A stretch of DNA of 64,000 nucleotides from Mucilaginibacter sp. SMC90. Its GTDB lineage: Bacteria > Bacteroidota > Bacteroidia > Sphingobacteriales > Sphingobacteriaceae. Below are positions 33,594 to 41,536 of this stretch, one piece after another; the stretch's first letter is position 1, and each line of letters begins with the position of its first letter. Location: contig NZ_CP094527.1 of assembly GCF_022811725.1 (NCBI RefSeq), positions 6,386,001 through 6,450,000 on the forward strand, given 5' to 3'. The translations under genes were made by a program, and so were the position numbers. The notes below the pieces were generated by a model. It was not told the DNA's origin. It was given only the letters and a program-made list of their open reading frames with translations, and ran no database searches.

Positions 33594-34478
33594 ATGAAAA
33601 AAGTATGGTTTATAACAGGAAGCGCCCGCGGATTAGGCCGCAGCCTTACAGAAGCAGTTTTAGCAGCAGGCGATAATGTTGCCGCTACAGCACGCAACCC
33701 CGAACAATTAAAAGATCTGGCTGATAAATATCCCGGCCAGGTTTATCCTATAAAATTAGATGTAACCGATTACCCGGCAGTACATAAAGCTGTTGCCGAT
33801 ACAGTAGCCCATTTTGGCAAAATTGATGTATTAGTAAATAATGCCGGTTTCGGTATTATTGGCGCAGCTGAGGCTTTTACCGATGAGCAGGTACGCAGCC
33901 AACTGGAAACTAATTTATATGCCCCTATCGAAATTACCCGCGCGGTATTACCTTATATGCGCAAGCAGCGTTCGGGCCGCATTTTACAGATCAGCTCGGT
34001 AGGCGGTCGTATAGGTAATGCTGGTTTAAGCATGTACCAGGCAGCTAAATTTGGGCTTAGCGGTTTTACCGAAGCTTTATCAAAAGAAGTAAAACCACTT
34101 GGTATATTGGTTACCAGTGTTGAGCCGGGAGGTTTCCGGACCGATTGGGCGGGCGATTCGATGAGCTATGCTCCGAAAATTGAAGGTTACGAGCAGACTG
34201 TTGACGCCCGTGCGGATTTTATGTCGAGCGGTAAATTTGTACCAGTTGGCGATCCTGAAAAGGCAGCCAAAGTGATGATCGATTTGGTTGAACACCCTGA
34301 GCCACCAATGCACCTTGTATTGGGCAGCGAAGCGGCGGCATTGTTAACCCTTGCTGATGAAGCACGTAAAGCCGAGTTTGAGAAATGGCTGCAGGTTACT
34401 AAATCAACAGATCATGACGAAGCAGACGATTTCCTGAACACCGAATATGGCAAAGCGATAGCCGCGCAAAAAGGTTAA
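33594..34478 (+). CDS. SDR oxidoreductase
   Basis: The start is set at MKKVWFITGSARGLGRSLTE (ATG 33594), 294 residues, because the -7 box lies within the upstream frame. Seen: TGSARGLG cofactor loop, NNAGFG, ISSVGG and YQAAK. The longer C-terminus (KAEFEKWLQVTKSTDHDEAD) matches the larger subgroup of this SDR branch. It is followed by a pair of hairpins and an AraC-type gene in the same direction. Substrate unknown. Confidence 0.88.
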   Translation: MKKVWFITGSARGLGRSLTEAVLAAGDNVAATARNPEQLKDLADKYPGQVYPIKLDVTDYPAVHKAVADTVAHFGKIDVLVNNAGFGIIGAAEAFTDEQVRSQLETNLYAPIEITRAVLPYMRKQRSGRILQISSVGGRIGNAGLSMYQAAKFGLSGFTEALSKEVKPLGILVTSVEPGGFRTDWAGDSMSYAPKIEGYEQTVDARADFMSSGKFVPVGDPEKAAKVMIDLVEHPEPPMHLVLGSEAAALLTLADEARKAEFEKWLQVTKSTDHDEADDFLNTEYGKAIAAQKG

Positions 34479-34510
34479 AATATTTTCAGATCAGGAACTG
34501 CTCAGACGGC

Positions 34511-34614
34511 CATGTCCTCACGGCTGCGAATATGACATGAACGTCACCCGGGCGTGAGGACATGCTTCGGGAGGACATGCCAGACTTACGAAGTTTTTGA
34601 AACCTCGTAAGTCT
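34511..34614. terminator. Inverted repeat plus terminator behind the SDR
   Basis: CATGTCCTCACG (34511-34522) pairs perfectly with CGTGAGGACATG (34553-34564). Then AGACTTACGA (34582) pairs with TCGTAAGTCT (34605-34614), followed by TTCTTT. The first may be a small palindromic repeat; the second is a plausible intrinsic terminator. Confidence 0.65.
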
Positions 34615-34639
34615 TTCTTTATTATTAAATTTGAACAAC

Positions 34640-35446
34640 ATGCCTTTGTCAAATCCAAAAACATCGCCCCGTATACTTTATTCCTGTTACTCGCATACAA
34701 GCAGGGCCGGTGAGCAATTTATCCCCGACCATGTTTTCGGCTATATCCTTTCCGGCGATTCGGAGCTTTACGTTAACGGCAAAAACTACTATTTTAAACA
34801 GGGCGATTACCGTTTTCTGAAACGGAACGAGCTGGCCAAGTACGTAAAACATCCACCTGCAGGCGGCGAATTCAAAACCATTACCATCGGTATGGATCAG
34901 GCCACACTGCAAAGCATGAGCGCCGAACTTGATTTGCATGCAGAAGGCCCATATACGGGCGAAAGCGCACTATTTCTGAAACCGAATGAGCTTTTTAACA
35001 ATTACATGAAGTCATTAAGCCCGTATATGGATAAAAGCAGTGATGAAATTAGCCCTGCGCTTACCTTGCATAAGGTAAAAGAGGCTATAATGATATTGCT
35101 TGAAACTAATCCCGAACTTAAAAATATCCTGTTTGATTTTAGCGAACCAGGCAAGATCGATCTGGAAGCCTTTATGACCCAAAACTATCGTTTTAATGTG
35201 GATCTTAACCGCTTTGCCTACTTAACCGGCCGCAGCCTGGCTACCTTTAAACGAGATTTTGAGAGGATCTTTAACACCTCCCCCAACCGCTGGATCCAGC
35301 ATCAAAGGTTGAAAGATGCGTATTTCCTGATCAAGGAGAAGGGCCACAAAGTATCTGAGGTTTATATGGACGTTGGTTTTAAAGACCTCTCCCACTTTTC
35401 ATTCGCTTTTAAAAAAGCTTACGGAGTAGCACCATCGGCGGTGTAA
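34640..35446 (+). CDS. AraC-family transcriptional regulator
   Basis: This 268-residue protein starts at ATG 34640 (MPLSNPKTSPRILYSCYSHT). The N-terminal cupin-like domain (YILSGDSELYVNGKNYYFKQ) is followed by a double helix-turn-helix at about 170-265 (VDLNRFAYLTGRSLATFKRD, then VSEVYMDVGFKDLSHFSFAF, ending YGVAPSAV). It lies behind the SDR at 33594 and may regulate it. Effector unknown. Confidence 0.87.
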   Translation: MPLSNPKTSPRILYSCYSHTSRAGEQFIPDHVFGYILSGDSELYVNGKNYYFKQGDYRFLKRNELAKYVKHPPAGGEFKTITIGMDQATLQSMSAELDLHAEGPYTGESALFLKPNELFNNYMKSLSPYMDKSSDEISPALTLHKVKEAIMILLETNPELKNILFDFSEPGKIDLEAFMTQNYRFNVDLNRFAYLTGRSLATFKRDFERIFNTSPNRWIQHQRLKDAYFLIKEKGHKVSEVYMDVGFKDLSHFSFAFKKAYGVAPSAV

Positions 35447-35576
35447 CGGCTGAGAGGATTCAAGACGGCAAGAGCCAAGAAACAAGAGGAGAAAGAGTCA
35501 GGAAATCAAGATTAAAGAGCCAAGAGGATAGGAAAGAAAAAAATAACACCGTTACAAAATGATATGACTTAAAAAA

Positions 35577-35679
35577 ATCGTCATTGCGAGGTACGAAGCA
35601 ATCCCCGACACGCAGAGAGGCTTTGCAAATTAAGCGGCTCTGTACAGTTTGGGATTGCTTCGTACCTCGCAATGACGAT
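35577..35679. repeat. Palindromic intergenic repeat, GTCATTGCGAG family (copy 2)
   Basis: The 29-bp arms 35577-35605 (starts ATCGTCATTGCGAGG) and 35651-35679 are exact reverse complements around 45 bases. Same family as 28649. It lies between convergent genes. Confidence 0.85.
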
Positions 35680-35716
35680 CTTCTTATTTGCATTAAACAG
35701 CTTCTAATAAAAAAAA

Positions 35717-35763
35717 CCAGGAAAAAGTGAAGATTACCCCCAACTTCATTCCTGGCTTTTTTC
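35717..35763. terminator. Terminator between AraC and YchF genes
   Basis: CCAGGAA and AAGTGAAG pair with CTTCATTCCTGG, followed by a T run on the + strand. The A run on the left can serve the minus-strand YchF gene. Confidence 0.7.
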
Positions 35764-35805
35764 TTATCGTCTTAATTCCTGACTCTTAAAATCGTGTCTC
35801 TTTCC

Positions 35806-36909
35806 TTAGACGTTAAACCTGAAGTGCATAATGTCGCCATCCTGCACAATGTAGGTTTTACCCTCAACGCCCAATTTGCCGTTTTCTTTTATAGTAGCCT
35901 CAACGCCATTGAATTTTACAAAATCGTCGTATTTAATTACCTCGGCACGGATAAAGCCTTTTTCAAAATCAGTGTGGATAACACCAGCGGCCTGTGGTGC
36001 GGTGAAACCCTGGGTAATAGTCCAGGCACGTACTTCCTGTACGCCTGCGGTAAAATAAGTAGCCAGGTTCAATAACCTGTAAGCAGCTTTGATCAGTTTA
36101 TTAACGCCCGATTCGGCAAGGCCAAGATCATCCAAAAACATCTGGCGTTCTTCGTAAGTTTCCAGCTGTGAAATTTCAGATTCAATTTGCGCTGATATAA
36201 TCAGTACTTCGGCATTTTCATCTTTAACAGCAGCCTTCACCTTTTCAACATAAGCGTTGCCGTTATTTACCGAGCCTTCATCAACATTACAAACATACAA
36301 CACCGGTTTTGCGGTAAGCAGCCAAAGGTCGGCTACGTATTCTTTATCTTCTTCCTCTACCGGTGCGGTACGGGCCGATTTACCCTCAAGCAGATGATTT
36401 TTATAAACGGTTAAAACATCAAATGTTTTCTTGGCCTCTTTGTCGCCGCCGGTTTTAGCCATCTTTTCAACCTTCTGGATCTTTTTCTCGATAGATTCAA
36501 GATCTTTCAGCTGTAACTCGGTATCAATGATCTCTTTATCACGGATAGGGTCAACAGAACCATCAACGTGGATCACGTTATCATTATCAAAGCAGCGCAA
36601 TACGTGGATAATGGCATTAGTAGCACGGATGTTAGCTAAAAACTGGTTACCCAAACCTTCGCCTTTGCTGGCCCCTTTAACCAAACCGGCAATATCAACT
36701 ATCTCGATAGTGTTTGGTACTATACTTTTAGGGTTAACTATTTCGGTAAGCTTTGTTAAGCGCTCATCCGGCACTGTAATTACACCCACGTTTGGCTCAA
36801 TGGTACAAAACGGAAAGTTAGCCGCCTGTGCCTTAGCGTTTGATAAGCAATTAAAAAGTGTCGATTTACCCACATTCGGCAAACCTACTATACCACATTG
36901 TAAACCCAT
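35806..36909 (-). CDS. ychF: YchF/OLA1-type ribosome-associated ATPase
   Basis: The start is set at MGLQCGIVGLPNVGKSTLFN (ATG 36909), 367 residues, the normal YchF length; the open frame runs 24 codons further. Seen: G1 GLPNVGKS at residues 9-16, G3 DIAGLVKGASKGEGLGN, the G4 site NVDE in place of NKxD (the basis of ATP preference in this family), and the C-terminal TGS-like domain ending QDGDIMHFRFNV. A conserved housekeeping protein that binds ribosomes and modulates stress responses. Confidence 0.96.
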   Translation of the reverse strand: MGLQCGIVGLPNVGKSTLFNCLSNAKAQAANFPFCTIEPNVGVITVPDERLTKLTEIVNPKSIVPNTIEIVDIAGLVKGASKGEGLGNQFLANIRATNAIIHVLRCFDNDNVIHVDGSVDPIRDKEIIDTELQLKDLESIEKKIQKVEKMAKTGGDKEAKKTFDVLTVYKNHLLEGKSARTAPVEEEDKEYVADLWLLTAKPVLYVCNVDEGSVNNGNAYVEKVKAAVKDENAEVLIISAQIESEISQLETYEERQMFLDDLGLAESGVNKLIKAAYRLLNLATYFTAGVQEVRAWTITQGFTAPQAAGVIHTDFEKGFIRAEVIKYDDFVKFNGVEATIKENGKLGVEGKTYIVQDGDIMHFRFNV

Positions 36910-37128
36910 TTTTGTGTTTTTAGTTGATTGAGTGAGTGGTTGATTGGGTTGATTAAGTTTTGATTTTGATAAACTAATCAACCATTTAACCTAATAAACC
37001 ACTCACTTTAAAAAGCGCAAAGATAACAGAAAATTTTGCCTTATAATTTGAAAAAATAAACGACTTTTGCGCTCGGAAAAAAGAAGCTAAAATATTAAAA
37101 CACCGATGTAAAAAAGGAGGGTCTATAT

Positions 37129-38499
37129 ATGGAAGAAATGGTTGAGCAAGTAGAATTGTTGCTGGAAAAACAAGACGACACCCAATTACAGGAATATTTG
37201 AACAACCTCAACATATCGGATGTTGAAGAACTGATCGGTGAGCTTCCTGAACATGGCCCTAAATTCATCGAAATCCTATCGCTTAACCGCGCTATTAACG
37301 TATTCCGGATCCTTGAGTTCCCGGTGCAGGAGCGTATCATCAAAAAACTTTCGGGCCAAAAGGTTGAAGATCTGATCAATGAACTTCCACCAGATGACCG
37401 TACTGCCCTTTTCAGTGAGCTGCATGGCGATGCTGTTCAAAAGCTCATCCAGAAACTTTCGCCCGACAACCGGAAAGAAGCCCTGATCCTTTTAGGCTAC
37501 GAAGAAGAAAGTGTTGGCCGCTTGATGACCCCGGATTATATCGCTGTAAAGCGTACCTGGGATGTAAGCCGCGTACTTTCGCACATTCGCCGGTATGGTA
37601 AAAACTCCGAAACTATTGACGTTATTTATGTAATTGATGAGCACGGTGTTTTACTTGATGATATCCGGATCCGGGAAATATTACTGGTAAAACCAGAAAC
37701 CAAGGTAAGCGAGCTGATGGACGGCAGGCTGATTTCCCTTAGCGCCAGCGATCCGCAGGAGGAAGCCATTAACGTTTTCAGGATGAATAACCGCACCGCC
37801 CTTCCCGTTGTCGACACTAATGATATATTGCTGGGTATCGTAACCGTTGATGATATCCTTTGGATAGCTAACGAAGAGTATACCGAAGACATCCAGAAAA
37901 TAGGTGGTACCGAAGCACTGGACGAGCCCTATCTGGATATCAACCTTTTTAAACTGGTAAAAAAACGCGTAGGCTGGCTTATCATTTTATTTTTAGGCGA
38001 GATGCTTACCGCCACCGCCATGGGTTATTTTGGCGATGAAATATCAAAAGTAGTAGTATTAGCTTATTTTATTCCCCTCATTATTTCAAGCGGGGGCAAC
38101 AGTGGTTCGCAGGCATCAACCCTCATTATCCAGGCCATGGCCCTTGGCGAGGTAACGGTGGGCGATTGGTGGCGTGTTATGCGCCGCGAAATACTTTCGG
38201 GCCTGATGCTTGGTGTATGCCTGGGTTTGATAGGCTTTTTACGCATAGCGGCATGGAGTATGTTCAGTAATATTTACGGTCCGCATTGGATGCTGGTAGG
38301 CTTTACGGTTGGTGCTTCCCTTATCGGCATTGTTTTATGGGGATCATTGTCGGGTTCAATGTTACCGTTATTGCTCAAAAAACTTGGTGCCGACCCTGCC
38401 ACGTCATCAGCGCCTTTTGTGGCTACACTGGTAGATGTTACCGGTTTGATCATTTACTTCACTATAGCAGTATTGTTTATGCGGGGAATATTATTGTAA
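37129..38499 (+). CDS. mgtE: MgtE-type magnesium transporter
   Basis: This 456-residue protein has the MgtE layout: an N-terminal superhelical domain (about 1-130, LPPDDRTALFSELHGDAVQK), two CBS domains (about 140-260, MTPDYIAVKRTWDVSRVL, then LPVVDTNDILLGIVTVDDIL), and a membrane domain of five helices from about 280. The conserved SSGGNSGSQASTLIIQAMALG loop and PATSSAPFVATLVDVTGLI lie in the pore part. It imports Mg2+ as a dimer gated by magnesium at the CBS domains. Confidence 0.95.
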   Translation: MEEMVEQVELLLEKQDDTQLQEYLNNLNISDVEELIGELPEHGPKFIEILSLNRAINVFRILEFPVQERIIKKLSGQKVEDLINELPPDDRTALFSELHGDAVQKLIQKLSPDNRKEALILLGYEEESVGRLMTPDYIAVKRTWDVSRVLSHIRRYGKNSETIDVIYVIDEHGVLLDDIRIREILLVKPETKVSELMDGRLISLSASDPQEEAINVFRMNNRTALPVVDTNDILLGIVTVDDILWIANEEYTEDIQKIGGTEALDEPYLDINLFKLVKKRVGWLIILFLGEMLTATAMGYFGDEISKVVVLAYFIPLIISSGGNSGSQASTLIIQAMALGEVTVGDWWRVMRREILSGLMLGVCLGLIGFLRIAAWSMFSNIYGPHWMLVGFTVGASLIGIVLWGSLSGSMLPLLLKKLGADPATSSAPFVATLVDVTGLIIYFTIAVLFMRGILL

Positions 38500-38526
38500 T
38501 ATCTGCTTTCAATATAACTACGCAAA

Positions 38527-38557
38527 AAGCCCTGCCTCTTAATAAGATGCAGGGCTT
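38527..38557. terminator. Bidirectional terminator between MgtE and DUF3276 genes
   Basis: AAGCCCTGC pairs with GCAGGGCTT around CTCTTAATAAGAT, with A and T runs on either side. Confidence 0.8.
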
Positions 38558-38585
38558 AATTATTTTAGTTTAGTGTTGTTCCGTA

Positions 38586-38918
38586 TTAAATCTCAAACGA
38601 GAAATCCTCATCTGCAGATGCCCTGGCAATTTCAGGGTTCTCGCTGTATTCGTAGCGTTTTTCAACTACTTCCTGGTTTGATTTGATATAGTCGATAGTA
38701 TCTTTCAAACCTTCAGCAAACTTTTCAAAGTCTTCTTTATATAAAAAGATTTTGTGTTTTACAAACACCCCATCTTCCAAACGTTTTTTGCTTTCAGTAA
38801 TAGTAACATAATAATCGTTTGAACGGGTTGCTTTTACATCAAAAAAATAGGTCCGCTTCCCAGCTCTCACCTTCTTTGAATAAACCTCTTCACGCTCTCT
38901 ATTGTCAAAATCTCCCAT
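38586..38918 (-). CDS. DUF3276 / PUR-alpha-like nucleic-acid-binding protein
   Basis: This 110-residue protein matches the Bacteroidota DUF3276 family, which folds as a PUR repeat: YSKKVRAGKRTYFFDVKATR, then DYYVTITESKKRLEDG and FLYKEDFEKFAEGLKDTIDY. PUR domains bind single-stranded DNA or RNA; the Borrelia relative is a regulator. The C-terminal tail is acidic. It stands alone and ends at a shared terminator with MgtE. Confidence 0.88.
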   Translation of the reverse strand: MGDFDNREREEVYSKKVRAGKRTYFFDVKATRSNDYYVTITESKKRLEDGVFVKHKIFLYKEDFEKFAEGLKDTIDYIKSNQEVVEKRYEYSENPEIARASADEDFSFEI

Positions 38919-39267
38919 ATATATTTACCTGTAATTAGTTTTGGTTGGCATAAATATAAATAAATTTTCAAAGTGCAAGTATTTTATTCGTTATTATTGA
39001 ACTTTTTGAAACAAAAGTGTCATTTTTTTGTGTGCTTCACTGTTTAAAGAATGAACTATGAAATGGAAGGATTGCGCGAATCATACTTCCTGTTAAGAGA
39101 TTATTAAATTGCGACACACTGGCGCAAGTGTTGTGTGGAGGTTGCAGGAGAGCTCACTTGTGCCTATTCGTTATGCATCCAGGCAGATAAGGCGGCGTAG
39201 AAGATTTCTCCTCTCCCCTCGCACATTCCCAAAACTGGTTCCTCGAAATGACAATTGGTTTTAGCTA
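38919..39267. other. Intergenic region
   Basis: No gene is seen. An inverted pair GGCGCAAGTG / CACTTGTGCC (39121-39130 and 39155-39164, one G-T mismatch) lies in the middle and may be a repeat fragment or weak terminator for the ABC gene. Confidence 0.4.
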
Positions 39268-41055
39268 TCAGGCATCCTGCTCTTCTTCCAGCAGTTGCTT
39301 TTCGTAAAGCTCAAAATAAGTACCTTTAAGCTGCATGAGGTATTCGTGGTTGCCCTGCTCAACTATTTCCCCATTATCCATCACCAGGATCTTATCGGCA
39401 TTTTTTATGGTGGAGATGCGGTGGGCTATAATGATGCTGGTTTTATCCTGCATTACACGGCCAAGATTATTCAGGATCTCTTCTTCTGTACGCGTATCAA
39501 CAGCCGAAAGACAATCGTCAAATATTAGCACCTGTGGGTGTTTAAAAATGGCGCGGGCAATGGATACGCGCTGCTTTTGCCCACCCGATAGGGTCACGCC
39601 GCGCTCGCCGATAAGGGTGGTAAAACCATCTTCCAATTCAATGATATTGTTATAAACCGCGGCATCTTTGGCGGCCTGCTCCACAACAGGCATGTCAAGC
39701 ACATCGGCACTAAAAGCTATATTATTGGCAATGGTATCCGAAAACAGGAAAACCTCCTGCGGCACAAAACCTATCTGCGAGCGGTAGTTTTCAAGGCCAA
39801 GCAATTTTATCGATTTGTTATCAACCGTAATTTCTCCGCCTGTAGTATCGTACATCCGCATCACCAGGTTGGCAATGGTTGACTTACCCGAACCCGTGCG
39901 ACCAATAATAGCCAGCATCTGCCCAGGCTCAACAGTGAATGAAACATTTTTTAGCGCCTGTATGCCAGTATCGGGATAAATAAATGATACATCATCAAAC
40001 CTGATCAATCCCTCAACATGATGATTATCCGCAACAGGCGAAATGATCTCCGGTTTTTCATGCAGAAATTCATTAATACGTTTTTGCGAAGCGGCGGCAC
40101 GCTGCACCAGTGATGTCACCCAGCCTAATGAAATAACAGGGAACGAAAGCATGTTGAGATAAACGATAAACTCAGCAATATTACCAGACGTGATATTACC
40201 TTTTATAACTTCTACTCCGCCAACATACATGGTTATCACGTTAGCCAAACCAACCAGCAATAACATGATCGGGAAAAACATAGCCTGCACCTTAGCCAGT
40301 TCCATAGAGTGTACCTTGTAATCTTCGCTCTCCTTTGCAAAATTTTCGCGTACAAAGCTTTCGCGCACGTATGATTTGATCACCCTGATGCCCGAAAAGT
40401 TTTCCTGAACAAAGCTTGACAAGCCCGAAAGCCGCTCCTGGATCATCTCGCTACGGTGATTGATCACATTGTTTACATAGTAAATAACACCTGCCAGAAT
40501 TGGCAATGGCAGTACCGAAAAAACAGCCAGCTGCACATTAACGGTAAGCATGGCGTATATCACCATCACAAACAGTACCACGGTATTAATGGAATACATA
40601 ATGCCCGGCCCAAGATACATACGCACACGGCTTACATCCTCGGTTACGCGGTTCATCAAATCGCCGGTGTTGTGGCGGCGATAAAAGGCCAATGACAGCT
40701 CCTGGTAATGATTGTAGATCTCGTTTTTCAAATCATACTCAATATGGCGCGACATGAGGATAATGGTTTGCCTCATGAAAAACAAGAACAAGCCACGTAA
40801 TAATGCCAGCACCAATACCAGCGTACCAAACATAAACAGGCTGGTACCGAAAATATCATAAATAAAGCTTTGCCTATCGAAACCCGAAAAAAGCTGGTAA
40901 GCACCAATATTTTCGGTGACCAGATCAAAAGCCACGCGTACAACCTGTGCAGGCAGCACACCAAAAATATTGGATATGATCACAAACAGCACACCCGGAA
41001 TAAGTCGCCAGCGGTATTTGTAAAAAAATTTATTAAGGTATGCGAGGTCTTTCAT
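39268..41055 (-). CDS. ABC exporter, fused membrane and ATPase domains
   Basis: This 595-residue half-transporter of the MsbA/multidrug type has six membrane helices in about 1-320 (including YRWRLIPGVLFVIISNIFGV). The nucleotide-binding domain is at about 345-585, with Walker A GRTGSGKST, Q-loop GFVPQEVFLFSD, signature LSGGQKQRVSIARAI, Walker B VLIFDDCLSAVD and the H-loop IAHR. It acts as a dimer exporting lipid or drug-like compounds. The second, intact exporter contrasts with the ruined one at 6094. It is the last chromosomal gene before the prophage. Confidence 0.93.
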   Translation of the reverse strand: MKDLAYLNKFFYKYRWRLIPGVLFVIISNIFGVLPAQVVRVAFDLVTENIGAYQLFSGFDRQSFIYDIFGTSLFMFGTLVLVLALLRGLFLFFMRQTIILMSRHIEYDLKNEIYNHYQELSLAFYRRHNTGDLMNRVTEDVSRVRMYLGPGIMYSINTVVLFVMVIYAMLTVNVQLAVFSVLPLPILAGVIYYVNNVINHRSEMIQERLSGLSSFVQENFSGIRVIKSYVRESFVRENFAKESEDYKVHSMELAKVQAMFFPIMLLLVGLANVITMYVGGVEVIKGNITSGNIAEFIVYLNMLSFPVISLGWVTSLVQRAAASQKRINEFLHEKPEIISPVADNHHVEGLIRFDDVSFIYPDTGIQALKNVSFTVEPGQMLAIIGRTGSGKSTIANLVMRMYDTTGGEITVDNKSIKLLGLENYRSQIGFVPQEVFLFSDTIANNIAFSADVLDMPVVEQAAKDAAVYNNIIELEDGFTTLIGERGVTLSGGQKQRVSIARAIFKHPQVLIFDDCLSAVDTRTEEEILNNLGRVMQDKTSIIIAHRISTIKNADKILVMDNGEIVEQGNHEYLMQLKGTYFELYEKQLLEEEQDA

Positions 41056-41186
41056 TTATTATAGTCCGGAAGTCGGGAATTCCGAAAGTCGGAAAGCCCT
41101 GACATAATATTCAAAAGTATTAAAATTTGAGGAGAGTGATTGGATGGAAAAGTCGGGAGGATGTAAGAATGTTACATTGATGTATC

Positions 41187-41406
41187 TGTTACAATCTTGT
41201 TAGTGTTCAATTTTAAAAGTATGAACACTTACTGTTTTTTCAAAAATAAACACCATTGATAATCAGCAAATTACAAACAGCCTAAAGTGAGTTAAAACCC
41301 AGCATGAACGCATAAGCACTAATAATCAACTAGTTACAAAATCGCAAAATAAAAAGCTGAACACCCGTTTTTTAAAAACTGAACACTCATTAAAATCGCA
41401 AAATCC
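41187..41406. repeat. Reiterated motifs at the prophage left end (transposase-binding-like)
   Basis: TGAACAC units recur at 41222, 41358 and 41378, with AACACC at 41250 and an inverted GTGTTCA at 41203. TGAACACTTACTGTTTTTTC and TGAACACCCGTTTTTTAAAA are related longer copies. ATAATCAGCAAATTACAAA (41259) and ATAATCAACTAGTTACAAAA (41321) form a second pair, and AAAATCGCAAAAT occurs twice (41338, 41393). No gene is seen between 41056 and 41536. Clusters like this mark ends of Mu-like phages. Confidence 0.5.
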
Positions 41407-41468
41407 ACTTGTGATAAAAAATAAAACCACTTGTAATATTTTTTAAACGATTTCTCCAAAAATACAAC

Positions 41469-41513
41469 AAAATTAAAGCCCTTCTAAATAACATTTAAAA
41501 GGGCTTTAATTTT
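41469..41513. terminator. Terminator at the end of the tail-fibre operon
   Basis: AAAATTAAAGCCCTT pairs perfectly with AAGGGCTTTAATTTT. It closes the long minus-strand late operon and works in both directions. Confidence 0.85.
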
Positions 41514-41536
41514 CATTTCATCAGTAGTATTATGCT

